From positions 1,485,709 to 1,506,554 of the forward strand of contig BFEA01000260.1 of the NCBI GenBank assembly GCA_003427395.1: a DNA stretch of 20,846 bases. Direction: 5' to 3'. The notes under the pieces are model-generated. The model was not told the origin of the DNA, made no database searches, and saw nothing but the letters and a program-made list of their open reading frames with translations. How positions within the stretch are numbered: the stretch's first letter is position 1; every line of letters begins with the position of its first letter. A program made the position numbers and the translations under genes. Below, in pieces: positions 9,376 through 16,863 of this stretch. Origin of the DNA: Chara braunii (taxonomy: Eukaryota > Streptophyta > Charophyceae > Charales > Characeae).

Positions 9376-9401
9376 TGTGTGCGTGCGTGTGTGCGTGCGT
9401 G
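9329..9401. repeat. (GT)n with GC-variant tail
   Basis: About 42 bp of pure GT are followed by a mixed GTGC/GTGT tail. It borders the hammerhead-like copy directly. Confidence 0.97.
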
Positions 9402-10500
9402 CTCTCCTACTTTTCTCCTAGCCCTACAGAGCCATATTTGCCCGCCCATCCTAACGACACCTGGATCTCTGCCTCTTCTTCTAAACCTCCACCTGCATGC
9501 ATCTAGTCCTAAAAAGCCTACACGATGCATTCACCTGCAAAATCTGAAACCTTGACTGAACAAAATTCCAAGCATAAAAACATTGGCCACCACGAAGTAA
9601 GAATTACCTCTAACTCACTGCTCATCATCATTGGATAGACTGCGACTCGACAGCTTCTCTGCTTATTCAGTCCGAAAACTACATGCTGAGTATGCCCTGA
9701 GCTACCTTCACATGTGCAAAGCTATATCGGATGAACCTAGCCGTGCATGAAGTCCCCGCACAGCGTTTGCCCGGGCATTTACGTAAGAATTCCGACGTCT
9801 GAAAACACACACAACGTTTTGGAGGCGAAGTGAGCTACCTGGAAATCAAGGAGAGGGCAAAAGTGACCGTGAATCGGAAACCCATTGGGGGAAAAAAAGA
9901 GGCCCTTGAGGACGGTGATGACAGCAGGCTGAACAAAAGGAATGAAGAAGTCCACTGCTGCACATGTCAAAGCCCATGGTGTAGAAGCGCAAATACATGG
10001 AGAACATCCAGCAAACCTCCCAAAAATGGGTACAGGAATCTCCCAAAAATGGGTAAAGGATCTGAGTTTAAAACCAGCAGCAGCAGCCGCAGCAGCACGG
10101 CGCTCTTCAGTCCAACGAGTCCAAACATAGACAGCGCAGAAGACACTCTGCTTCAGCACAACCACCCACCGCCATGGCGTCCTTCACTCCAACAGAGAGC
10201 GGAAGAGTATCTGGTCCACATTCTCATCACAATTCATTCGCAAAGAGGAGCAGCTGCGCTTGGTGAGAATCGATTCTTTGGAGGCAACACTCAGGGTATC
10301 ACTTTTTACCAACACGCAGCAACTAGCACCGGCTGCAACATCCCTCACTGTAGCACCGCAGGCCCATGGACAGTGGAGTACGACCAACCGATTCAATACC
10401 AAAGTGAACCCGCCCTTTGAGACCCCCCAGCAAACCTCTGACCTCCGCATTAACACGGAGGATGATCATTTCTTCTTTACGCGGATCTGATCGGTTCGTC
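9402..10500. other. No confident gene; weak coding-like frames
   Basis: The longest plus frame (9830-10420, 196 codons) begins at a GTG, is basic at its N end and Ser-rich in the middle, and shows no domain. Another plus frame ending at TGA 10488-10490 reads plausibly (FIRKEEQLRLVRIDSLEATL), as if from a coiled-coil segment, but has no convincing start. A 23-bp tandem duplication containing CTCCCAAAAATGGGTA lies at 10017-10055. Decayed element sequence is possible. Confidence 0.35.
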
Positions 10501-10600
10501 TTTTTTTCTCGTGAGGAGGAAGGGTGCAAGCCAGCCAGCGAACACTGACAGACAACGAAGGACGTCCGGCATTGGCTCTTCAGGAAGATAGGATAGCATT
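10501..10600 (-). pseudogene. Decayed partial copy of the PLAC8 gene 3' region
   Basis: On the minus strand this encodes LPEEPMPDVL, matching LPEEPMPDIL of the PLAC8 protein encoded just upstream, in the same orientation about 208 bp away. The match continues at DNA level through the region that in the intact gene encodes the CCCLPCALCQE motif, but indels shift the frame and the Cys cluster is lost. It is best read as the leftover of a tandem duplication or a broken paralogous exon. Confidence 0.65.
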
Positions 10601-10609
10601 GGCAGCGAA

Positions 10610-11248
10610 TCAGTAAGGGTTTGATCCCATGGCTTGTTGATTGGGAGCAGCCGTCTGGGCATCGTACAAAACCCCTGTCCCCCACCCTCCATCACGGACG
10701 GTGGCACGGTACCTTATTTCTTTGTACTCCTGACAGAGAGCGCAAGGCAGGCAGCAACAGTGGACGAGAATGTCCGGCATCGGCTCTTCCGGAAGATTAT
10801 ACTTGTTGCGCAACTTTGTTCGGTAGCCACAGGAATAAAGGAAGCCAAGTGCTGTAAAGGACTCGAGGAGGCACCAAATCGCAGACTGAGTTGCACAACC
10901 CCCAGCACCATCATTGATCGCCGATGCATTGTGACCGAAGGTTAAGCAAGGGAAAAAACAGGTCAGTAAAGAGAGGGGAATGTCAGTGTGGCAGTCGCAG
11001 AGCCCATGCGTCCAGTCCGCAATGTACACATGATCGTCTGCCACCACAGGAACAAAGGGCATACCTGACACTGGCTGTGGAGGTGGTGAGCCGCCGGGCA
11101 AAATACCCCGGTCATATGTAACCATTCCCGGGTATGGAGGGGCCGGCGACGGCGGGTACAAGCTCTGACCGGTTCCCGGATTAGGATAGGGAAGATACTG
11201 ATTCGGTCCATCCCCGTCTTCCCCCCCGAGTAACGGCTTTCTCTCCAT
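10610..11248 (-). CDS. PLAC8 family cysteine-rich membrane protein
   Basis: Members of this family (plant PCR/FW2.2-like, animal PLAC8) are small membrane-associated proteins. In plants they are tied to cell-number control and to cadmium, zinc or calcium handling; the biochemical role varies. I chose the start MERKPLL (ATG at 11248), giving 212 residues. An in-frame ATG 12 codons upstream (11284) is also possible and gives 224. Numbered from the longer form, residues 30-75 are Pro/Tyr/Gly-rich. The domain begins at W91 (WTHGLCDCHTD). It continues through the hydrophobic CFFPCLTFGHNA (109-120) and a second hydrophobic stretch at 135-152. It ends with HCCCLPCALCQEYKEIR (175-191), the family signature. 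The gene is one uninterrupted exon ending in TGA at 10612-10610. The cysteine motifs are complete, so it is probably functional. The lack of introns would fit a retrocopy. Confidence 0.88.
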   Translation of the reverse strand: MERKPLLGGEDGDGPNQYLPYPNPGTGQSLYPPSPAPPYPGMVTYDRGILPGGSPPPQPVSGMPFVPVVADDHVYIADWTHGLCDCHTDIPLSLLTCFFPCLTFGHNASAINDGAGGCATQSAIWCLLESFTALGFLYSCGYRTKLRNKYNLPEEPMPDILVHCCCLPCALCQEYKEIRYRATVRDGGWGTGVLYDAQTAAPNQQAMGSNPY

Positions 11249-11388
11249 CTTCTCTGACTTCCTCCCTCCTCGACAGTGGGTCACTCCTCTGCTGTTATCC
11301 TTATTCTAGCCCGGTTGCGTTATACCTGAAGAAGCAAGATACATCACAGAAAGACAATCACCGCAAACCCAGCACGACTTGAGAAGAT

Positions 11389-11390
<2 letters not shown>

Positions 11391-11453
<63 letters not shown>

Positions 11454-11454
11454 N

Positions 11455-11533
<79 letters not shown>
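11391..11533. repeat. (AG)n joined to (TC)n through an N
   Basis: (AG)n covers 11391-11453, an ambiguous base lies at 11454, and (TC)n covers 11455-11533. The two halves are reverse complements. A natural 140-bp dinucleotide palindrome with an unresolved base exactly at its centre is suspicious of a closed assembly gap. The tract lies upstream of the PLAC8 start and may overlap its promoter. Confidence 0.95.
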
Positions 11534-11534
<1 letters not shown>

Positions 11535-11638
11535 ATTTTCTTCTGGGTCATTTCTCGATTTATGCGTGTCATCCGTGCGCACTCTCTATCTCATTTTCTT
11601 TTGGGCCATTTCTCGATTGATGCGTGTCATCCGTGCGC
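11535..11638. repeat. 58-bp tandem repeat, about 1.8 copies
   Basis: The block ATTTTCTT...GTGTCATCCGTGCGCA starts at 11535 and again at 11593, with few mismatches (for example GGGTCATTTC against GGGCCATTTC). Confidence 0.92.
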
Positions 11639-11851
11639 AGGGGCCATGCCAGTGCGCATGGGGAGATGTGATGATTATCCTTTGACGCATGTGTGAGAAG
11701 CATCTGTCTCTTTTCTCCAACGCGCTTCTAGGGTCGATATGTAACAATCTATAAATAGATGCCCATTAGCCGTAAGGGGAGAGCCCCCTTGGGCGCGAAA
11801 CGAAACAGCATAGAGGACAGCGAAAACGTAATGACATTTAACACAAGCACA

Positions 11852-11853
<2 letters not shown>

Positions 11854-11895
<42 letters not shown>
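11854..11895. repeat. (CA)n microsatellite
   Basis: There are 42 bp of CA repeat, preceded by imperfect ACAAGC units. Confidence 0.98.
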
Positions 11896-11900
<5 letters not shown>

Positions 11901-11988
11901 TCAACCACTTTTCTCTCTCAGGGGTGGGTATCGCTAGCTCTGGGCGCTGTGGTGAGTCCTTATCCATCAGTCAAATGAATCCTGGGCA

Positions 11989-12045
11989 GACTGTCTGTCC
12001 AGGTTCAACCTCCTGATGAGTCGATAAAAGTCCGACCAAACAGTC
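11989..12045 (+). ncRNA. Type III hammerhead-like motif, copy 2 (most complete)
   Basis: GACTG (11989-11993) pairs with CAGTC (12041-12045) as stem III, extended by T11994-A12040. GTC at 11993-11995 is a canonical cleavage triplet. AGGT (12001-12004) pairs with ACCT (12008-12011) as a short stem I. The core CTGATGA lies at 12013-12019. GTCG (12020-12023) pairs with CGAC (12033-12036) as stem II. The 3' core CAAA (12037-12040) has C where G12 is required. A TGTC duplication (11992-11999) displaces stem I from the cleavage site; if removed, the spacing becomes near-canonical apart from a C-C mismatch at the base of stem I. Loss of G12 predicts no self-cleavage. GGTTCAACC also resembles a Pol III B box, so a tRNA-derived SINE is the alternative reading. 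Confidence 0.45.
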
Positions 12046-12093
12046 AGCCACAGCCATGCTTTTATGAGTGTATAGCGAATACGACAAAACACA

Positions 12094-12140
12094 AGCACGC
12101 ACGCACGCACGCACACAAACACACACACACACACACACAC
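12094..12140. repeat. (CACG)n/(AC)n tract next to adapter
   Basis: CACG units from about 12097 grade into AC repeat that ends exactly where the Nextera adapter begins. Confidence 0.95.
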
Positions 12141-12178
12141 CTGTCTCTTATACACATCTAGATGTGTATAAGAGACAG
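12141..12178. other. Nextera mosaic-end junction adapter (artefact)
   Basis: CTGTCTCTTATACACATCT (12141-12159) is followed immediately by its reverse complement AGATGTGTATAAGAGACAG (12160-12178). This is the 19-bp Tn5 mosaic end in inverted duplicate, as found in the Nextera mate-pair circularisation junction. It is not genomic. Flanking sequences may come from opposite ends of one several-kilobase mate-pair fragment, so the join is unreliable. Frames crossing it contain the peptide SYTHLDVYKRQ, a known signature of adapter contamination in protein databases. Confidence 0.99.
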
Positions 12179-12723
12179 ATCATACACAGCATGCATCACG
12201 GAAACCTTCATTTGTACACACAAAGTGCTGTCTCCCCTCTCCCGCCACGGACTGCTTCTTCAGGCCGAACGTGGGCAGTCAGATCGCACAGATCCACAGC
12301 CCACATCGGGCCATTTTTCTTTTTTCAAAATTATGCCGGTCTTCTGAATACCTAGCACGAGGTTTGGCTGAACAGCCCTGCCCTCCAGACACCATGGGAG
12401 GTCGGTGAGCCTACCTCAGGCCTGGTGCATTTTCGCCCCGGGCCCACACCATGCTTTTGGACGTATAGCCGGTCCAGGCGTCTGTACAGGCCGCCCACAC
12501 GTCCAAAAAGTGGCCCGGATGACCGGGCTGGCTGCCTAGATATATATACATGCTGTGATTGCACACAAGTTTTGACAACAGCCGGAGGAGAGTTGAAAGG
12601 TTCGTTGAACTTCATTGAGATGTTCAGCTGAATGCCAATTCAAGCTTTCGCAATTTCATACCACCTGATATCCCATTGAGCGGGCGAGGGGGAAAAGATC
12701 TGGAATGTCTTGCTGCCACGGGC
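12179..12723. other. No gene recognised; 3' flank of the Orai-like gene
   Basis: No domain-bearing frame is present. An imperfect long inverted repeat lies at about 12437-12519. Its perfect core is TTTTGGACGT (12455-12464) against ACGTCCAAAA (12499-12508), flanked by CCGGGCCCAC and GTGGCCCGG. The part nearest 12724 would hold the 3' untranslated region of the minus-strand gene. No clear polyadenylation signal was identified. Confidence 0.45.
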
Positions 12724-14049
12724 CTAAGGGGAGATGGAAGAGGAAGCACCAGATGAGAAGCCTGCCACCGAGCTCTCTGGGTCGCTAATTGCCTCGTCTG
12801 CAACATCGATGTGAACAGCAGGGCGATCAGGAATCGCTGGAGGATGCGACGAATGCAAGTGCCAGGCAAACGGAAGCCCTGCTCTCTGCAGACAACCCCG
12901 TGCCTCAAGGGATGGAGGGGCGGAGGATTGGTCAAAATTGGGGGTCCACAGCAAGTAAGGGCCCCAGGTAAAGTAAGCGTAGATGAAAGCAGGGATAGCC
13001 ACCGCCAGGACGACGAAGGAGACGAGGAGGCATGTCATGAGTAAGTCATGAAGCTTGATCCAAAACATAAACAATATGGTAAACAAGAAAAAGAACACGC
13101 CGAGCGCAAACAAGGCAAAGGCCAACTCCCATTGGTCCTCGAGCCGCATGCTCCAAAAGCGCTCAAACGTAGATCTAGGGCCCCAGGGTCGCCCGACGAT
13201 GACTGCAGCTTCCGGGCGAAGAGGAGGCATCACCGTGTTCCTCCTACTCGTCCCAGGTAAGACAGGCTGTAGTACCCTTCTCACGGTGGTCCCAGTCCTG
13301 GTCCCAGGTGAGACAGGCTGTAGTACCCCTGTCGCCGTGGTCCCCGTCCTGGTCCCAGGCGAGACAGCCTGCAGTACTCCTTCTGCAGCATGGAGGAGAT
13401 GGTCATCCACATCGCTTTGGGTCCGTTGATTCTCCACGAAGGCTAAACAATTCGCCATGAACTCCTCCTCCTCGGCCTCCTTCACGTACGTCTTCCCAAC
13501 TTTAAGAACGCAACCCAACAAGAACACACACAGAATGACCGCCTGGGTCATCATGGCCGACACGATGGCTGTCGATCCGCCATAGGCGGTGATCAGACCA
13601 GAATGCACGATCAAGTGATCAAAGCGGAACTCGACAGGTGTGGTCATTGTAAAATTAGTGACGATTCCCGCCAATCCCGAGACACCGCGTAGGTGTTCTG
13701 ATCGTTCCTCTACATCTCTGCGATTCTTCTCGGCAGATCGAAGCCACAACCATCTGGCATTATCAACGTTGCGCTGTGCGATGACTTCTTCTCTCCACAT
13801 CTTCTTTGAGCTCAAGAAGTCTTTCCCTTTCAGTAAGCACTCCCTTTCATCTGCCCGACAGGTCACAGCCTCCTCCTGTCGCCACTGCTGACGCTGCGCG
13901 TGATGCTCCTGCTCCTCTGCTCTTGCCATCCTTGACGTGCATGCATTTGCAGCACTGGTTGCCACCTCTGCAGATCGCACGGCCTCAGCCATACCCCTGC
14001 ACAGCATGGACAGCAACCATTCCGAGCGGGATCCCAACTTGCGCGCCAT
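12724..14049 (-). CDS. Orai/CRAC-channel-like membrane protein
   Basis: A single exon of 441 codons, far longer than chance for this window. Orai proteins form store-operated calcium channels with four membrane helices. Here residues 122-142 fit TM1, ending in PVEF with Glu140 at the place of the Orai selectivity-filter Glu (MVEV in animals). Residues 150-183 (GLITAYGGSTAIV) fit TM2. Residues 308-332 (ELAFALFALGV) fit TM3, where animal Orai has ELAWAF and ends CWVKF; here it ends FWIKL. Residues 338-362 fit TM4. The N terminus (40-120) is charged and Arg/Glu/Trp-rich. The loop between TM2 and TM3 is unusually long (about 190-305), with an acidic patch and three 17-residue repeats containing VLQPVSPGTRTG. 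The Ser-rich tail is of unknown role. The start ATG at 14049 has G at +4. Animal Orai is about 300 residues; the excess lies in the N terminus, loop and tail. The assignment rests on helix order and short motifs, so an unrelated four-helix protein remains possible. Confidence 0.6.
   Translation of the reverse strand: MARKLGSRSEWLLSMLCRGMAEAVRSAEVATSAANACTSRMARAEEQEHHAQRQQWRQEEAVTCRADERECLLKGKDFLSSKKMWREEVIAQRNVDNARWLWLRSAEKNRRDVEERSEHLRGVSGLAGIVTNFTMTTPVEFRFDHLIVHSGLITAYGGSTAIVSAMMTQAVILCVFLLGCVLKVGKTYVKEAEEEEFMANCLAFVENQRTQSDVDDHLLHAAEGVLQAVSPGTRTGTTATGVLQPVSPGTRTGTTVRRVLQPVLPGTSRRNTVMPPLRPEAAVIVGRPWGPRSTFERFWSMRLEDQWELAFALFALGVFFFLFTILFMFWIKLHDLLMTCLLVSFVVLAVAIPAFIYAYFTWGPYLLWTPNFDQSSAPPSLEARGCLQRAGLPFAWHLHSSHPPAIPDRPAVHIDVADEAISDPESSVAGFSSGASSSISP
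13250..13390. repeat. 51-bp in-frame tandem repeat inside the Orai-like gene
   Basis: The unit beginning GTCCCAGGT starts at 13250, 13301 and 13352, a constant 51-bp period, with about 2.7 copies. It encodes 17-residue units in the TM2-TM3 loop of the minus-strand protein. The period keeps the frame, consistent with a translated, length-variable loop. Confidence 0.93.
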
Positions 14050-14084
14050 CGAGATATTATGTGAGGCCGCACCTCGTCCGACCT

Positions 14085-14805
14085 TCTGAGCTCAAAGTCT
14101 GCTTCCTGACCGGTACTAAGCCTGATTGCAAGAGTTCTTTAGCTGATCCTAACCCACCCCACAAGTGCTAAGATCGAGCCCAACCAACATCTGCTTCGCG
14201 GCTGGTACCACTAAGCCTATTGCAAAGCCTATAGCAGCCCAAGTTCCTAGTTAGTTCATAACAATAATTAGAGATTGCTAAGGTCAAGCCCAAATTCTGT
14301 TTCCTGCCTGGCCCTTCAAAAGAAGGCTGTTGCTAAATTCTTTAGCTGATATTAGGCCCCTACTGCCAAGATTGAGCTCAAAGTCTGCTTCCTGACTTAA
14401 GCATTTTGTCAAGTTCTTGGTTGCGTCTCAGCCAGCAGTGCAAAGATCACGGTACTACTATGCCTATTGCAAAGCCTATTGCTCCTCCCTATTCATATAG
14501 TTCATAATAATAAATAGTGAATGCTAAGGTCAAGCCCAAAGTCTGGTTCCTCCCTGGTCCAACTGAAAAAGCCTGTTGCTAAATTCTTTAGCTGATACAC
14601 TAGGCCCCAAGTTCTAAGATCGGGCCCAAAGTCCGCTCCGTGACTAAGCACTTTGCTAAAACTTCTTAGCTGCACCTAAAAGCCAGCAGTGCTAAGATCA
14701 TCGTATGGTACTACTAAACCTATTGCTAAGTTCTTCACTGAGACAGAGCCGCAAGAACTAAGGTCAAGCTCAAAGTCCAATTCCTGACAGGGTGGCAAAC
14801 CTTTG
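14085..14805. repeat. Higher-order tandem array, monomers about 80 bp, superunit about 250 bp
   Basis: Words such as CTAAGGTCAAGCCCAAA, GCTAAATTCTTTAGCTGAT, CTATTGCAAAGCCTAT and AAAGTCTGCTTCCTGAC recur throughout. A larger unit headed GGTACTACTA or a variant begins at about 14204, 14451 and 14707, the third shortened. Copies have diverged by substitution and indel. The array begins about 36 bp upstream of the Orai-like start codon, so it occupies the expected promoter and leader. No open frame of note crosses it. Confidence 0.88.
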
Positions 14806-14810
14806 CTTAA

Positions 14811-15059
14811 CTAAATACTACTGCCGTCCCCCGAACACAACCCACCCTGATAACGAAAAAATTCATACAAGCTAATCTTTTTCTGGTCTGGGGCAGCGAG
14901 AATGAAGATGCGTTGTGTTTGGGGGAAGACAGTTGGTAAATCTCTGGTCTTATAACCAGTACAGAACCAGAACACGCTCTTCAGACTATTCGCTGTTGAA
15001 TTGGTACTCAACCTTGTCTTAAACTGCTGCCAACTCTTGTCTTGAGTTGCATCCATCAC
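14811..15059 (-). CDS. Hypothetical small ORF, 82 codons
   Basis: This minus-strand frame starts MMDATQDKSWQQ and includes KTRDLPTVFPQTQRIF and KKISLYEFFRYQGG. Its composition looks more protein-like than its surroundings, but I recognise no family. It could be a short gene, an exon, or an old element fragment. Its length is not beyond chance. Confidence 0.2.
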   Translation of the reverse strand: MMDATQDKSWQQFKTRLSTNSTANSLKSVFWFCTGYKTRDLPTVFPQTQRIFILAAPDQKKISLYEFFRYQGGLCSGDGSSI

Positions 15060-15252
15060 AAACGTCTTCGTTGTTATTGTTCCTCCCCTTCTTAAGAGCT
15101 AGGCAAGATTGTCCATCCAGACATGACAGTGCTAAGGTCTTTGTGCAAAGAACTACCTAAACACCGCCATCTTGTCAGCGAATGGTGGGCATCAACAACT
15201 ATCAAACAACAAAGTCGACCGTTCAAATCCTGTACAACGGAACAACATTTAG
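15060..15252. other. No gene recognised
   Basis: This is unique-looking DNA between the small minus ORF and a C-rich tract. It holds no frame of note. Confidence 0.35.
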
Positions 15253-15285
15253 ACCCCTCCCCCCCNCCTCCCCNCCCCCCCCAAC

Positions 15286-15319
<34 letters not shown>
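15253..15319. repeat. C-rich tract with two Ns, then (AC)n
   Basis: C runs contain ambiguous bases at 15266 and 15274. About 33 bp of AC repeat follow at 15287-15319. The Ns show that the reads disagreed over the homopolymer. Confidence 0.95.
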
Positions 15320-15324
<5 letters not shown>

Positions 15325-15804
15325 GTGTTACCTAAATGCAACACACCCTAAAGAGGCATGGGTAGATTGGTGGATAATCCCTCCTCCACTGAAGCATTGA
15401 TTGCACTTTAGCAGGGTGCAAAAAAACATAAAGAGTCCCAGCGATTGACGAGGTTTGTTTATAATAAGCCCACGACTGCTGTTCAATTGCTCGATCATTC
15501 TGACCTGCTCCTCATTGCCTTGCCTTCACTGACTTTCATCAACATCCACAAAAGACAAATCCATCCATAACAGATAGCAATTTACCCGTAAGGAATATGA
15601 ACTGGCCACGTTTTCACAAATGGATACCCAATACAACCCACATCAGGGATCATCAGCCTCCTCTCTTCATCAGCCTCCTCCCTCCATAAACCCAAGTCAA
15701 AGTCAAAAAGGGGAGAAAAGACTGTGTTATGATCCTGGCCAATTTCGCAGTACAAATTCATGAGAAAACACAATGCCGCCAATTGCAAAGAAATGAATGC
15801 ACTT
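15320..15804. other. No gene recognised
   Basis: Composition is ordinary and stops are frequent in all frames. A short direct repeat containing CATCAGCCTCCTC occurs at about 15651-15690. Confidence 0.4.
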
Positions 15805-15876
15805 GAAGAAGAAGAAGAAGAAGAAGAAGAAGAAGAAGAAGAAGAAGAAGAAAGAAAGAAAGAAAGAAAGAAAGAA
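15805..15876. repeat. (GAA)n followed by (GAAA)n
   Basis: About 48 bp of GAA triplets grade into about 26 bp of GAAA tetramers. The long poly-Glu and poly-Ser frames here follow from the repeat. Confidence 0.98.
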
Positions 15877-16033
15877 GATGTACACCAGGAAAGACCAACC
15901 ATAATTCCTTTCTTCTTCGCCAACCACTCTCCTCCTCCTTTTCTCCTCCCCTCTTTATTCAGAACAAATAATAATCATAATAATGTTGAATGGCTGAACC
16001 AGAGTCAATGTCCGAATCTCTCTTCTACTGCAG

Positions 16034-16863
16034 GTACAAGATGAGGTCCACCATAGCCACGGCCAACTTTCTCCTTCCTCTTCCTGGAGGCCGAGGCTAT
16101 GGGGGACTACCAGGGCCTTGCCCTGCTGTGCCAAGGACAACACAAAGCAGCTGTGGGTGCTCTAGCTCAGGCCGCCATGCCTGACCCTGCCTCGAAGCTT
16201 CTTGGTGTAGTTCTACCCCAACTGGGGCCTTCCAGATGCAGCACCCACCAAGGTGATGAAGATGGCATCCACCATAGCCAGGTAAGTACCTCTGGCGCCC
16301 TCCCTCATCCTAGTCCTCGTCTTCCTCCTCCAGCCCATGCTCCTCCACCATAGCCGCGGTGGAGAGCTGGGCGCTCGGTCCTTCCCAGCAGTGCTGCTCA
16401 GCCAGCGTTGCTCCGGCCAGCACTCCAAGCAGTGTGTCGCCAAACTTGCACACCGAAGAATGAGGAGGAGCACTTCGCTCCTCCTGGAGATACAGCGGCC
16501 TGCTTGCCTCTTGGGTGGTGACTTCCTCGGCCGCGCGGCCTCCAAGCAACCGGTACCTCCTCCCTTTCGGAGGGAAACATCATTGCAGACTCTGATATTG
16601 CCTGTACAGGCCCTAGAGTCAGACTGGTTGGACTGGTACCCGCCTAGACCTAGCCTGCAACTACTGGGCCTGTAACAATGCCAACTTTTGTCTTGTTCTG
16701 ATCGGCCTAGAGTACTCGGCACATCTACCTCTACTTCGTGTGGTACCGGCCTACCTGCTACTTGAGTTTTTTTCTGCTCCTCTAAGCGTCGTGGGCCTCT
16801 TTCCCCGCCACTTGTTTGTTTTCCCCGCTGCAATCCTCAATGCCACGGCCACAGGTAAGTACC
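16034..16863 (+). other. Possible exon pieces with strong splice-donor motifs
   Basis: A TACTGCAG/GT acceptor-like site lies at 16027-16034. Two identical AGGTAAGTACC donor motifs lie at 16280-16290 and 16853-16863. Between them, a plus frame 16057-16353 reads LEAEAMGDYQGLALLCQGQ and continues KAAVGALAQAAMPDP. The opposite strand also has a 206-codon frame (16213-16833) that is Arg-rich and unconvincing. No family is recognised. The phrase CCACCATAGCC recurs at about 16049, 16269 and 16346, which hints at repeat rather than gene. A 9-bp perfect hairpin AGGAGGAGC/GCTCCTCCT lies at 16463-16485. Confidence 0.25.

Noticed and set aside
9830-10420. 196-codon plus-strand frame
   Set aside because: It starts at GTG, contains a short duplicated segment and a Ser run from CAG repeats, and shows no recognisable family.
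12141-12178. Perfect 38-bp palindrome as a natural regulatory or mobile-element site
   Set aside because: The sequence is exactly two Tn5 mosaic ends head to head, a known library adapter.
12068-12355. 95-codon and 61-codon frames containing SYTHLDVYKRQ or MCIRDR
   Set aside because: They cross the Nextera adapter palindrome, so the peptides are sequencing artefacts.
15582-15923. Frames with poly-Glu, poly-Ser or poly-Phe
   Set aside because: They are translations of the (GAA)n/(GAAA)n microsatellite.
16213-16833. 206-codon minus-strand frame
   Set aside because: It is Arg/Ser/Gly-rich without any domain, and the opposite strand carries splice-like signals. Treated as composition-driven.
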